NCBI GenBank assembly: GCA_014058105.1
Contig: JACGCM010002890.1
Span: 558,001-622,000, forward strand
Direction: 5' to 3'
Length of the DNA: 64,000 nt
DNA from: Kingdonia uniflora
Lineage: Eukaryota; Streptophyta; Magnoliopsida; Ranunculales; Circaeasteraceae
Shown here: positions 45,892 to 58,500 of the stretch, piece by piece
Layout of the letters: the number at the start of each line of letters is the position of its first letter
Numbering within the stretch: the first letter of the stretch is position 1
The notes under the pieces: model-generated
Seen by the model: only the letters and a program-made list of their open reading frames with translations
Database searches by the model: none
What the model was told of the DNA's origin: nothing
Made by a program: the position numbers and the translations under genes

Positions 45892-46259
45892 CTCGGCCGG
45901 GTAGGTAGCAGGGGTGGATTGAGGTTTGAGGTACGACCCGTCAAGGTAGCTGGGAAGGTCGGCAATATACTAGTGTAGACGACCTGCTTTGAGGATAATT
46001 TCGAGGGAGCGCTGCAGGGCAAAACATTTATTGATGTGGTGACAGTTACACTTGTGATTGGCACATTAAGGTTTGCCTGGTTTGACTTTGATGGGGAAAG
46101 GGATACGCCAGATGGGATCTACCTGTATAAGTCGTAAAAGGGTACTAAAAGGGGCAGTAAACGTGGGTAGGACTGGTTTCAGTCTCTTTTTAGGAGCATC
46201 AGCATTGTTATCGTTGTGAGGGCCCTTTTGGCTCTCAGTCTCCTGTAAATCATGAGCAA

Positions 46260-47426
46260 TCAGGGGTGTAGGGGTAAAAGGTGGGCCTTGTCAAGGTTTA
46301 TTAAGAGCAGAGGTCTAAGGTTTGCCTTGTTTATGTCACTCGCTAAGGCGCTCAAGGTCGATATAGCCATTAACTTTTGAGAGCATCTTCTCCTGGGTTT
46401 GAGGTTTATGGAGGACCAGGTACTATTTGACATGGCTATAATCAGGCAAGGCATTCGAGTATGCAAGTATAACATTCGCGCAATCAAGGTTCTCGATTTT
46501 TTCGAATTCATCGAGGAACCTCTTGGTAAAGGCATCGAGGGTTTCATTACTGGATTTTTTGAAGTTGAAGATAACATTGACTCGGACCTCTCTGTCCTTA
46601 TTAATGGCAAACTGGGCGATACAAAGATGGGATAGTTGCTCAAAGCTTTGAATAGAGCCACTGGGGAGGTTGTAGTACCAACGAAGGGGAGTATCTGCAA
46701 AACTCATTGGAAAAAGATGACACATCAGGTGGCCGGCAGTGGAGTAGAAGCTTAGAGCATTTTGGAATTCGAGTATATAAGAGTGAGGGTCGGTGTTGCA
46801 GTATTTGCTGAGTTTAAGGGCACAAAAATTGGGAGGTATCTCGATAGCGAGAAGTTTAGGGGAAAATGGGTTATTCAATCAACTTCATGAGTTTAGAGTT
46901 AGGCTTCCGCTGACGTGAATGACTAGTTGTATTTTGTGGTCGAAGTCCTGCTGTGCAGCATTAGCAGGATGAGGGGGAGATCGGGGGATTCGAGGATGGT
47001 GAGGTTGAGTGTGTGGTATGTATTTGGCATAGCGCTCCCCGAGACGATCTTGAGCAATACGGTATTTATGGTGTCTAGAGGATCAAAGGGTGGAGTCAAA
47101 AAAATCTTTTGTGGGGTGAATGTCGAGATGGATAGAGCTAGTAGGGGGAATAGTGGGAGGAGCACCCTCGGCATCAATATAGACTGGGGGTACTTCGGGA
47201 TTTGGTAGAGGCCCTAGACGGGCGCGGGCAGACGCGCGCGATGGGTCTGGTGCATGAGATGGTCGAGCAGCGTCTAGAGGCTGTAGTCTCTGCAACTCTC
47301 GGACGGTCTTACATAACTCGCCAATTACTCAGTTCTGTCTATCAGCATCGTGCAGGCGGCGGTTCAATTCGGCTTTAAACTCTAGCCAGTACTTTTCATG
47401 TTCCTGATGAAGTTGCATATGGTGGT
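46260..47426 (-). pseudogene. Gag of the second Tat element, main part
   Basis: It continues the N-terminus at 61904-62014 with HMQLHQEHEKYWLEFKAELN and a proline-rich linker (ASARARLGPLPNPEVPP). After a frame change comes the capsid domain: YCNTDPHSYILEFQNALSFY, FADTPLRWYYNLPSGSIQSF and RFLDEFEKIENLDCANVILA. Stops near 47335, 47083 and 46890 and a shift near 46430 break it. The Trp-Tyr and Leu-rich capsid pattern is that of Tat-lineage gag. Confidence 0.82.
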
Positions 47427-48027
47427 TGTAGGGACCAGATTTCATAAAGCTCAAAATAGCTTAAAATCGATCCTTACACCAAAAACTATTCTGATAAGAA
47501 TTAAATAAGAGATAACACTTGACACAGGAGATTTAGTGTGGAAAACCTGCATATAGGTAAAAAAAACCATGACCTCGAGTGGAGGATTTTGTTAAAGTAG
47601 TATTATTTCTTAAGAGAGAGAAAATCTGATTACAAGAGTTAATCTAAGAAAAAATAACTAGAGATCAGATAATTGTGTGTATAGAATTGTCTGTCGACCT
47701 CCCTATTTCCTTAGAGGCTCTGCCCTTTTATAGACTCTGCTCTCAGTTTGATATCGTGCTTGAACACGTTCTCCTAAAAGTAGAAGTCATGGGCAGTTGA
47801 GTGTGTAACTGCTAACTCGTAAGAGACAGGTGTATGTTGACTTATTCTATTTACATCTATTGTGGACGACCCACGTTCTATTTTAGTTTGTGGTCGATGT
47901 GTAACTGTTGATGTGTATGTAACATGTTTGTTTATGCATGAGTCTGGTACTGGATAAGATCGAGTCTTCCGGAGCTCGAGGTATAGATGAGATCGAGGGT
48001 CCATAGCTCGAGGGATAAGTCCCTATA
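47427..48027 (-). repeat. 3' LTR of the innermost Tat element
   Basis: In plus-strand reading it runs from TGTAGGGACCAG to AAGTCCCTATA. The expected terminal CA-complement is altered (TATA instead of TACA). It matches 61307-61903 over its full length, with mostly transition differences. Confidence 0.93.
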
Positions 48028-48043
48028 ATCGCCCCCTCCCAAA
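48028..48043 (-). other. Polypurine tract of the innermost Tat element
   Basis: The minus strand reads TTTGGGAGGGGGCGAT directly before the 3' LTR, the expected site of plus-strand priming. Confidence 0.85.
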
Positions 48044-48239
48044 TAAAGTCACGTGTGGCTTTACTTGAGAAAACCCCTAAACTCTGACCCTGTGGTAACG
48101 TAAGCGAGAGTTTGAAAACCAGAACGTCTGTATTAATGAGTGTGTTGTCATTATGGCGCGTGAGTATTATGGGCAGACTTGTGGTTTTCCCAAGTGGATG
48201 ACTATCTTGGGAAACAACGTACGTTAAATGTGGTATCTC

Positions 48240-48247
48240 TATAAATA
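48240..48247 (+). promoter_or_regulatory. Candidate TATA box for the antisense gene
   Basis: TATAAATA lies 94 bases upstream of an ATG at 48334 on the plus strand and 200 bases inside the 3' LTR edge. This is suitable for transcription running antisense to gag-pol. 48044-48333 holds no gene. Confidence 0.45.
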
Positions 48248-48333
48248 GTGGTCAGATCTGATCGCCGAATAACCTTTGCAACATCTTAGTTAGGATAAGG
48301 AATCAAGTGTATCATACCCAGTTTTCTTTCATC

Positions 48334-48531
48334 ATGGAGGAACCCCGGATACGGTATTTTGGCTATCAGAGTTGGGAAACTCCCTTTACTATTTTGTTGA
48401 AGGAGTGTTGTTTGAAATATTTTAGGGTATTATGTAGCGTCTTATTTAGCGGCTGGGGTGTATGTGATGCAAAATTCTTGGCCTCTAATAACGTTCTGAT
48501 TTCTAAGATAGGAGTTCTCTTCAAGCTCTAA
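48334..48531 (+). CDS. First ORF of the antisense region
   Basis: A 65-codon frame starts MEEPRIRYFGYQSWETPFTI and ends at 48531. It may be the first exon of the antisense gene, ending at an undetected donor, or a separate remnant. It weakly recalls the start of plant mobile domain proteins (a W-x-TPF stretch), but this is not reliable. Confidence 0.35.
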   Translation: MEEPRIRYFGYQSWETPFTILLKECCLKYFRVLCSVLFSGWGVCDAKFLASNNVLISKIGVLFKL

Positions 48532-49172
48532 TAACTCTGGGTTGGTGGGGATAAGGAGGAAGAGACAACGGTGGTGAAAGTGGCGTATGGAAGATGAATC
48601 GCTTCCTTCGGCACAATCGTCTTTCTTTTAATTCTTCCTGCAGGGAAATGAAGGGGAAATAAGTGTTTGACCTGTCGCAGTCTTGCATTTTTTTAAGCTG
48701 TGGCTAAGGTTTCTCAGGATGATCAGTATTATCTTGGCAACGAGAAAAGAACTAGAGACCTGTCCTCATGCTTGAGAAAGTATCTGTAATATCGAGCTTC
48801 TACAAGCTTGAATCTGTAATTGTAAACCAACACTGTAGAGGTTATTTTGTAACGAACTTGCAAGATGAAAATCGAGCGTAATAAAAGAATATTTTGTTTG
48901 TTTCTTACTAGCGAAAAGCAAAAATAGTCGACACATCATCGAGCTGTAATAATATGGGAGTAAATAGTTGGTGGGATAACATACCTTATTTTACCTCGTA
49001 AATGACTCGAGCTTAACAGATGTAAAGATAAAGCTCGAAATGTAACTTTTAGATAGTTCGATTAAGCACGAAAAGATAATAGTAAGTAGTTTGAACCCGG
49101 GAAGAGTGGGTTATAGAAACTAAAATATATTGCGTATAGGCTATCGAAAAATTAGTCCTGTTAACTGACCAG

Positions 49173-49180
49173 TATAAAAG
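49173..49180 (+). promoter_or_regulatory. Second candidate TATA box
   Basis: TATAAAAG lies 35 bases upstream of ATG 49215, which starts the frame MVKTRSQRVVEARVLNNLRL. If real, translation would begin very near the transcription start, so an alternative is coincidence in AT-rich DNA. Confidence 0.35.
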
Positions 49181-49214
49181 TGTGACTTGTTCTTTAAGAA
49201 GCTTATTCATAAAA

Positions 49215-49463
49215 ATGGTGAAGACTCGCTCTCAGAGGGTTGTTGAAGCGCGTGTGTTGAACAACTTGCGCTTAGCATTCAACATTGATGAAATAAGGGA
49301 AGCTTTTTTCAGGCAGCAAGGTTATGATGCGGTTCTGCTCGAGACCCGAGCAAACTACGAGGGTATGACTGATGTAGAAAGGGGCGATGAAATGAACCGC
49401 GTGTATTGGCCTGAGTCCATGCGTATCTGTTGGCGGTCTGTTGAAGATCACAGTTCGTCATGA
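49215..49463 (+). CDS. Second ORF of the antisense region
   Basis: An 82-codon frame, MVKTRSQRVVEARVLNNLRL through FRQQGYDAVLLETRANYEGM, is Arg- and Leu-rich and ends at 49463. It may be a 5' exon of the antisense gene. Between 49464 and 50854 only short exon-like pieces are visible, including one ending in a GTAAGT donor at about 50239 (EEVLKKMLKLSKLVLTNVVD). Confidence 0.35.
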   Translation: MVKTRSQRVVEARVLNNLRLAFNIDEIREAFFRQQGYDAVLLETRANYEGMTDVERGDEMNRVYWPESMRICWRSVEDHSSS

Positions 49464-50854
49464 TGATGGCAAAGGAAATGATCATCAATGAGGATAAGGA
49501 TAACGTCTCAAGGCGACTGAAAGATTGTGGTGTTGAAGGGCACACCGGTTGCTTCACATGCAAGTATCTTGGAGATTGGAGGGATTGACTGTTCTATTTT
49601 TGAATTTTTGAAATGTAACTGCCCGAATTTAGTTGAAGAATACTTTGTTTACAAAAATAGGCTATGACTAGAATTGCCGTTGAAACTAAAATTTTGAATT
49701 TGTGTTGCTAATTGATATTGACGATAAAGTCAAGGTGTATAAGTAGAACAAACAAAGGTACGTGGAATTTTAAAATAGATAATTCAGAATCATCAGTTTA
49801 GGGTATTATGAAAAAAGTGGGACCATGAGGCTGAGAGATACGCTAAAGTATAATATTTGGTGTAATGATGGGAAGGTGGTTTAACCAAAGAGGTACGATA
49901 TGCCTAACAGGCTCAGACGAATAGACGGCTTGGTTCAGGAATAGAGGATTGTTTATTCAAAAACTTAAAACCGCCAGCGGTTCGAGGAAAGATGTATAAG
50001 TACTCCCTCTCCGAATACAAAAAAATTATAAACAAAAAAGAAGGGTTAGGGATATAGAGATCTCATTTGACGATTCCATTACCACTGAAGGTGGAAAGGA
50101 TAAGAGGAAAATAGTGTCTAGGAGACTCTATTGCGAATAGCGAGAAGAGGCTCAGATCGAGGAAGTTTTGAAGAAAATGCTGAAATTGAGCAAACTGGTG
50201 CTGACCAACGTTGTAGACTCTCACTCGGGTGCTGAAGGTAAGTCTGTCTTTGTGTTTATATGAGTTTCTGCATAAAAATCTTTATTGTGTTGGGATAAGG
50301 ATGTAATCCCCACCCAAACACAAAAAAATAAAAATAAATAATAATAATAATAATAATAATGATTACGGGGCGAGAAAAATCATTGTGTGATAATTGTGAT
50401 TGTAGAAGTTATCTAGTAGTGCGAGCTAATAATTGATATATATACCTCGACCTATCTGTAGGTTTTGTTGGAACAGCTTCATGTATAGTAGATCATTTAC
50501 TGTAGATAAGTATGGTTTAGACCTCTGATTGTGCAAAGGTTGATGAAGTAGACTTAGTAGGGCATTTATCTCCCGTCATTGGAGTAGGTGACGAGGAGGA
50601 TATTGTAGTAGAATTGGTAGAATGACCTCGTTTGAAGAGTTCTCGAGTTGAGTACCCTACGGGTTGTAGTCGATTTAGAGAGTTCTGTAAGGCCAAAAGT
50701 AGTGTAGATGGGATCTGGGGGCACGCCGTCGGATATAGGGGTAATTTCTTTAGGTCTTGCAGTGTTAGACAAGGAGGGGATTACCTGTATTTGCTGCCTG
50801 ATTTGGCTAAAGAAAAGAAGTGCAGGCGTTTGGGGGACGAAGTGTCCTTGGAGT

Positions 50855-53800
50855 ACATTCAAGGCATGGTGAAGGAGAGTTCGACTATGGGTTGACGCTG
50901 CCTTTGAGAAATTTGGCTAAGAGTGTTATGAATATGATTGGGGCTTGCCCGGCGCAGCTAAATTGAAATTTTTGGGAAGTTATCCTTGTATGTGAAACCC
51001 TTAATGAGAGATGGGCTGCATCTGGTAGTGAGAGTAGGATTAGTGCCAAGGATTTTCTGGAGTATACGCTGTGAAGTATGTTACAACAGCTGACGGTGCA
51101 TATCTTTCTTCTAGTTCTTCAGGACCATGCTTCTTCGACCTGTCTTCAGCAGGGCGAGTGTGGAACGAAAACCTTTTTATGGGTATCTGGTGAATGTCTT
51201 CAGCGGTCTGATGAGGAACCCCAGGAACTTAATAATAGAACTATAACAAAGGGTAAGTATACCATTGAAAATCGAACTATCATTTGTATGTTGAACTATA
51301 TTTTTATAGTTGATTTGTATCTTACGTTGCCTATCTTTTATGCAGGAATTAGCTACAAAGTTTCGAGGAAGGAATCCTTCATAGATTCTATTGCCAAGGA
51401 AGGCACTGAGCTCGAGGTCGTTCTTAAAAAGTTAGGGATAAATAGGTTCAAAAGGGTAGCTAGTAAGGATGACAAGGTCAGGAGATCTCAAGCGAAGAGG
51501 AGAATGGCTAGGAAAACTCCAGGCTCTATGGAAGAGAAAATGTTAACTCCTGAACTTAATACTCCTTTGAAGCTTGCGCGGTTTAACGAAATGTCAGATG
51601 GGCCAGTAGACATGGCCACTGTGTCTAGTACTGTTGTATAGAATCTTGCGAAGAGGAAGGCCGTAAAAAGGGGGGCTGCATCTCGTTCTGCTATGTCGGA
51701 CAGTGTGGACGATAGCAGTAAGAGGAGGAAGGTAACTCTTCCTGTAAAGTCGCAGGTGGTATTAGAGGAAAGCATTAAGATCGCTGAGGGGGCTAACTTG
51801 AGGCCGCGTTTTGAGGTTGAAACTGGTCTCATGGAGGAACAATGTCGAACTAAAGCTCGAGAGAAGGTGGTTACTATTGTTGAAGATGAGTTTAAGAAGG
51901 TTAGTAAATACTTGGTTTTTTCGTATTGTTTTGTCATCTCGATCTGACTTATTTCTTGTTGTAGTTTTCTCGTGCTCTGAGGGGGTTCAGCTTGGTTTCC
52001 AGGATAGGTCTATTGAGCTGGAAAAGAGGATCTCCCAGCTCGTGGGGGAGAAAAACTAGTTTGAAGAGAGTTTGACTCGGGAAAGGGAAGCTTTTCAGTT
52101 AGAGCTGGAGAAAGAAAGGGAAGCTGCTGCCCTAAAGCTGAAGGAAGTTAGGGCCGAAAGTGTAGCTGAAGCGGAGCGATTGATTTCCGTGTCTGCTACT
52201 TCCCGGAATAACCTTACAGGGAAGCTCTACCAGCTGAGGTATACAAAGGCGGAGATTTTGGCATTTAGCGAAGGGAATTATGAGGAGAAGGAAATTGTGG
52301 ATAAAGAGGAGGTTGAGGAAATGGAGGATGGTCTGAATATTACTGAAAAGACCGTTGCCGGTAATCAAGAAACTATTGATCAGGTAGGATGATCGTGTAA
52401 CATCGGTTGTGAAACATGAAGTCGAGCGTTGTAATATTATACTGTTGTTTGATGCCAACAACGTTTTTTTATGAAACCTTGTATTGTAGGAGATAGAAAG
52501 CTTGCGCCTCAGAGTTGTGGACTAAGAGGGCCTGCTTGAAGTGGAGAAAAACTTCTCTGTTGATTTGCAGGTTAGATAAATTAATAACTAGATGAACATG
52601 AATTTAATAGAAGAAGGGATATGTACCTTGTAAGTTTGTTCTAGTTCAAGATGTTTGTGTATGTACACTCTGCCTTACGACCAAAGCTTGTTTTTTAATC
52701 AGTAGGCCAAGGGGTCACTGGCTCTCTTGAGCTTGCAGGTGTCTATTCTGCAAGTTTGTCAGTATGCTTCTGTCGATCTATTTCCAAATTTGGTACTGAT
52801 GTTGTGAGTCCCTGCTAACTATTATTCAGAAGGAGCAAGATGTTGCTAGAGAGAGAGAATAGCAGACTCTTTTGTATAATGCTGAATATGCAAAAGAATA
52901 TGAGGCTTTGATCTCTCAGTATGAAGATCGATTGGATGATAATGTGAAGCTTTCTCTAAAGCTTGAAGAAGCTAAGAGCCAAGTCGAGGATAAGACTGCA
53001 ACACTCTTGAGCAAGGATTTGGCTTTGAACCAACTTATTAGCGAACTTGCAGAGTTAAAGGAAAGAGCGGCCTCAGGTTCTCGGCACGATGCTGAGTTAG
53101 CCGAATACCGTATTAGAGCATTGAATGACGAGATATCTGATATGAAATGTAGCATTCGTGCTCTGAATGAGCAGTTGTTAAAGGGAGAGATTGACCTGGA
53201 TACTGTGCGAACTAACTTGGCTATGTCCGAGGCCGATTTTGAAAAATTGAGCAGTAGTATTATGGGTAAATATTTAGAATTGCGTAACTCTGCACAAATA
53301 CGTGATAGTTTGATCGCCAGGTTAGATCGTTTGAAGGCTGATTTACGTCGTTTAAAAGAGAGAGAGGCTAAGAGCAGGGCTGATTTAGCAGAGGTTCAAG
53401 CCAAGAACAAAAGTTTGGTAGACGATTTGGCCCACGTCTGCGGAAATGTGGGGAGGGCGGTGTAACGTGATAAAGAGATGAATGAAAGAATTAATCAACT
53501 CTGTGCCCGAATTACCGAATTGGAGCAGGAATTACGTGCACGGGAAATGAAGTATGAAAAGGATCTCAAATTGGAATTGGATAAAAGGGATGGTAAAATT
53601 GCTTCTGGCGAGGGGAGTCGAGAGATGAAGGAATTTCTTCGTCAAAAAGAAGAGTTAGTGGAGAATATACGTATTGACCTTGTAAATTCTCGGCAGAAGT
53701 CGATAGACCTTGCAAGACAGATGAGCGAACGTATTAATCAATTAAAAGTGGAATTGGCTGAATCGAAAGCTCGTCGTTTGAGGGATAACAAACGTGCTGC

Positions 53801-54212
53801 TGTTACTCGCCAATCCTTTAAGGAACTAGTAGTTCATGAGCGAGATAAATGTATCGGTGAAGCTTTGCATCAACGGTAATTAAGCGCATTGGTTGCATTT
53901 TTTGTCGAGGAAATAAAATTTATGCAGGTTGAGAGGGATTTGATGAAAGATTACTTCTTTGGGAGGACTTATGTATGTAAACTCGATATCTCGAGCATAG
54001 ATCCGATTGGGGTTATGGATCGTGGTATGGGGACCACGATGGCTGAACAGATTGCTCGTGGGAAAGAAATTGTTGCTGAACAAGCTCCAGAATACTTGGC
54101 ATCCAGGACTGAAATAGGGGGAAGCTTGAGTGCAGTCTCACCTTCTTCTGCTATAGGAGGAAAGTCGACTGCTCTCCCATCAAGAAAATCTAGCATAATT
54201 AAAAAGAAATAG
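50855..54212 (+). pseudogene. Spliced antisense coiled-coil gene of the Tat element
   Basis: Five exons join in phase: about 50855-51252, 51346-51903, 51965-52383, 52490-52570 and 52830-54212. All junctions are GT-AG. Exon 1 has FDYGLTLPLRNLAKSVMNMI then GACPAQLN, reminiscent of the Pfam family called putative gypsy-type transposon (Transposase_28). Exon 2 is basic (VRRSQAKRRMARKTPG, SSKRRKVTLP), possibly a nuclear signal. Exons 3-5 are long amphipathic helices with heptads, for example SIELEKRISQLVGEKN and ARLDRLKADLRRLKERE. Stops at 50964, 51072, 51639, 52057, 52523, 52860, 53463 and 53877 mostly lie at expected Gln or Trp codons. The function of such antisense genes is unknown. A role in regulating the element is speculation. 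Confidence 0.7.
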
Positions 54213-54426
54213 ACTTAAATTCTGATAACGAGTACCTTTAGTAATTAGCAGATGTTGATGCTTCAGTGACTGATTGAATTGATCAGTGTTCGATGTAGGC
54301 CCTTGAGAGGAGCGTTGGAATTTGAAATGTTGATATTAGAAACTAACATTTTCCTCGCCTGCAGTAGATGTTATTCTCTGGTTTGACCCATCGAATTAGA
54401 AGAAGTCCATGGGTATAGAAGTAAGT

Positions 54427-55400
54427 ATTATCTGTGCTTCAACCCTTAGACTTTTGGGAGGCTTAGCGGCATCGAGCAAGATTTTTCCTCACTTGTGCTT
54501 TAGGCGTGTTATCTTCAGGCTAAGAGGTTCATTATGGCCCCCACCTTTAGACGTTTGAGTATCCTCAGAAGTTAGGCTAGTATTATCTATGTCATTACCA
54601 ATATTGGATGTTGGAGCTTATCGGCAGCAGGCAAGTTTTTTCCTTACTCGTGCTTTAGGCTTATTATCTTCAGGCTAAGAGGTTCGCTATAGCCCCCGCC
54701 TTCAGATGTATAGTATCCTCAGGAGTTAAGTTAGTATTATCTATGCGATTACCAATATTGGATGTTGGAGCTTATCGGCAGCGAGCAAGTTTTTTTCTCA
54801 CTCGTACTTTAGACTTGTTATCTTCAAGCTAAGAGGTTCGATATGGCCCCCGCCTTCGGATGTATGAGTATCCCCAGGAGTTAGGCTAGTATTATGTATG
54901 CCATTACCAATATTGGAGGTTGGAGCTTATCGGCAGCGAGCAAGTTTTTTCCTCACTCGTGCTTTAGGCTTGTTATCTTCAGGCTAAGAGGTTCGTTATG
55001 GCCCCCGCCTTCGGATGTATGAGTATCCTCAAGAGTTAGGCTAGTATTATCTATGCCATTACCAATATTGGATGTTGGAGTTTATCGGCAGCGAACAAGT
55101 TTTTTCCTCACTCATGCTTTAGGCTTGTTATCTTCAGGCTAAGAGGTTTGTCATGTCCCCCACCTTCGGATGTATGAGTATCCTTAGGAGTTAGGCTAAT
55201 ATTATCTATATCATCACCAATATTGGATGTTGGAGCTTATCGGCAGCGGGCAAGTTTTTTCCTCACTCGTGCTTTAGGCTTGTTATCTTCAGGCCAAGAT
55301 GTTCGTTATGGCCCCCGCCTTCGGATGTATGAGTATCCTCAGGAGTTAGGCTAGTATTATCTATACCATTACCAATATTGGATGTTGGTGTTACCTTTAG
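54427..55400. repeat. 155-bp tandem repeat, six full copies plus a partial
   Basis: The word ATTATCTATG or near it starts units at 54427, 54582, 54736, 54891, 55046, 55201 and 55356, giving spacing of 154-155. Each unit holds GGAGCTTATCGGCAGCGAGC, TTTAGGCTTGTTATCTTCAG and CCCCGCCTTCGGATGTATGA. The array lies exactly between the 3' ends of the convergent antisense gene (54212) and pol (55583). Tat/Ogre elements are known for tandem repeats in this region, which can seed satellites. Confidence 0.95.
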
Positions 55401-55582
55401 GCATCGAGCTAGTATAAACTGTGTTTTAACCCTTGGGTGGAGATGGATGGAGATAAAATGGAACTGTATAGCAGGGATTCTTGTGATAAAAAAGAAATTT
55501 CATTGATTGAAAAGAGTTTGTACATACATTGGAGATGAAACCTCAAGGTAGATTGGGCGTTGCTGAGCGACGGGGGAGTTGT

Positions 55583-58500
55583 TCAGCGTCGATATAACTT
55601 TAATCTTCTTGTATTCCATGAATTTGGAATTTTGTCACCGGCTTCCGTCATGAGATAGTATGAACCCAGGCCAGTTCGACCTATGGCCATGAAAGGACCT
55701 TCCTAGTTTTCTACTAGTTTCCCAGTATGTAGATCTTTTCTGTTATCTGGGATTTCTCGAAGGACCCAGTCGTTGATAGCGAACTCTCGAGTGTGAACGC
55801 GTTTGTTATATGAATTTGCCAGTGTCTGATGATATCGACCAATTAAGGTTGCACGCCAATTTGAACTCATTTTCTTCATCTGTGAGCTCGTAGTCCCTTA
55901 CAGGATGGTGGTACTTTGTTGGGATCATTGCTTCAGTTCTATAGGCAAGTAGAAAAGGAGAGTACTGTGTTGACTTCCGAGGCATAGTTTGATAAGCCCA
56001 TAAGACGTGAGGTAATTCACATATCCAGTTGCCTTTCTTCTGTGATATAAGGCACTTTTTGAGACCATCCACGATGATTTTGTTTATGAATTCCGCATGT
56101 CTGTTTCCCTGGGGGTAGTACGGATTTGATGGAGAATGGATTATGCTATGTTTGTTGAGAAATGTTATGACCTTGGCTCCAAGGAACTGAGGACCATTAT
56201 CGATACGGATCAAATGGGGACAACCGAATCTTGTGATGATATGCTGCCAAATGAAAGAAATGACCTCTTCTTCTCGAGTTCTGCATAGAGGAACTGCTTC
56301 GACCCATTTAGTGAAGTAATCTGTGGCAACAAGGAGAAATTTCCTGTTACCAGAGTATTGGGGAATTCGCCAACTAGATCAAGTGCCCATCGCTTGAACG
56401 GCCAGTACACCTTACTGGCATAAAGTTTGAGGGCAGGGACCCGAATTTGATTCTCATGACTCTGACATGCGTCGCATTTCCATGAGTATTCTTTAGCTTG
56501 CTTTCGCATCCCTGGCCAGAATACTCCTTGGGTAATAGCTCTGTTAGCAAGAGCTCGTCCTACGGTATGGGATCTGTAGGTACCTTCATGTAGATCTTGA
56601 AGTATTTTGTCGGCAAGATCTTTAGAGTGGCACTTGAGGTATGGACCAGTGACTGAACGTTTGTAGAGATTGTCGTTTGGTTGGACTGTATAGCACTTTG
56701 AATTCTCGATGATGTGTCTGCACTGCTGTGGATCATCTGGTAGTGGCCCGTTGCATGAGTTATCCCGACCGATATAAATAATGAATGGTTTCCTCCAATC
56801 ATCTTCCGTCATCTCATCGCCTCCAATGTTAATCGCATATATAGTAGTACGATTAATACTGGGGCTAGAAATAACTTCGATTTGAAGGTGTCTTGATTCT
56901 ATACCCAATACTTCGGCTAGGTAAGCCAAGGAGACGGTGTGGCGATTCTCTCCTCGAGGGAGGTATTCGAGCGTAACTTTGTGAAATTTGTTTAGCTTTT
57001 CTACAACTAGAACTGCATAATCGACCATGATGTCGTTCATCTTGTAAAAATCTGAGTAGTGATGAACGATTAGAAGAGAGTCTGTGTAGGCCGAGATTTC
57101 AGTGATTCTGAGTTTGAGAGCCATATCTAGACCATGAATGAGTGCCTCGTACTCTGTAACATTGTTCGAGGCTTTGAAGTCGAGACGGATAGATTTCTCG
57201 ATTCTGTCGTTAGAAGGTGTAATGAGAACGATCCCAATTCCTAACCCTGCGGGTCCTGCTGAACCATCGGTGAGGAGCCTCTACCCTTTTTGAGATATCC
57301 ATTATGCTCGATCATCAAAAGATTTGGAGGGTGGAAACTCATCTGCTGCATCTTCGGCGAGATCTAGATCATGTTCTTCCCAGTCAGGATCTGAAACTGG
57401 AAAGTCTGCTATGAAATCAACTGCTTGACCCTTTTATGAAATTCGTTGCTCAAATTTGATTTTGTGTTCCCCCAAACTGACGAACCACTGCTGTACTTGT
57501 CTGGATTTCTCTTTCTTAGACAATACTTCCCAAAGTGGGTAGTTTGTCATGACTTTGACAGGATGTGCATAAAAATAGTGTTTGAGCTTTTATGTGGTGT
57601 AAACGTGAGTTAAAAATAATCTTTAAATTTTATAGTACCTCGTTTCCGCTGGAGTAAGTGTTTTGCTGATGAAGAAGATCGGTTTCACAATTTTTCCTTC
57701 TAGCCGAATGAGAACCGAGCTGAGAGATGCATCTGTAACTGTAAGGTATAAAATAAGTTCCTCATTTCCTATCAGAGTGCTTATGATTAGAGCCCTCCCT
57801 AGGTAAGTTTTGAGTTCCTAAAAAGCTGCTTCGCATTCTGATGTCTAGTTGATATCTTCGTTCTTTGAACCTCTGCCTCGTTGAGTGGAACCTCCGAGTA
57901 ACATAAATAACCATCTGCATCGGTCTGAGAATTTAGATACAAATCTGTTGATTGCTGTAATCTTTCCCGTGAGCTTTTGAACATCCTTCTTTGTTGATGG
58001 TGAAGGCATGTCCAGAAGAGCTCGAATTTGATTTGGATCTGCCTCTATCCCATTCTTGCTGATAAGATGACTCAAGAACTTGCCCGAGTGAACACCGAAC
58101 TGGCATTTTTTGGGATTAAGCTTCATTATGAAGGATCTTAATATAATGAATACTATAGAGAGATGAAAGATGCGATCTTCTTTCTTTAGGCTCTTGCAAA
58201 GCATGTCGTCAATATAGACTTTGACTATTTCTCCCAAGTGTTCTTTGAACATACTTGTGACTAGCCTTTTGTAAGTGGCTCCAGCGATCTTAAGGCCGAA
58301 TGGCATGACCTTGTAACAGTAGATACCTCTTTCTGTAATAAATGTGGTCTTTTCTTGATCTACTTCTAAGAGTGGAATCTGATTATACCCCAAAGCGGCA
58401 TCCATCATGGACAAGAGTTCATGACTTGATGTAGAGTTGAGGATCTGATGAATGATCGAAAGAGGAAAACTATTTTTTAGCGTGTGTTTGTTTAGATCTG

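Noticed and set aside
54427..55400. Regular repeats as a possible CRISPR array
   Set aside because: The units are contiguous 155-mers without unique spacers, in a plant retrotransposon.
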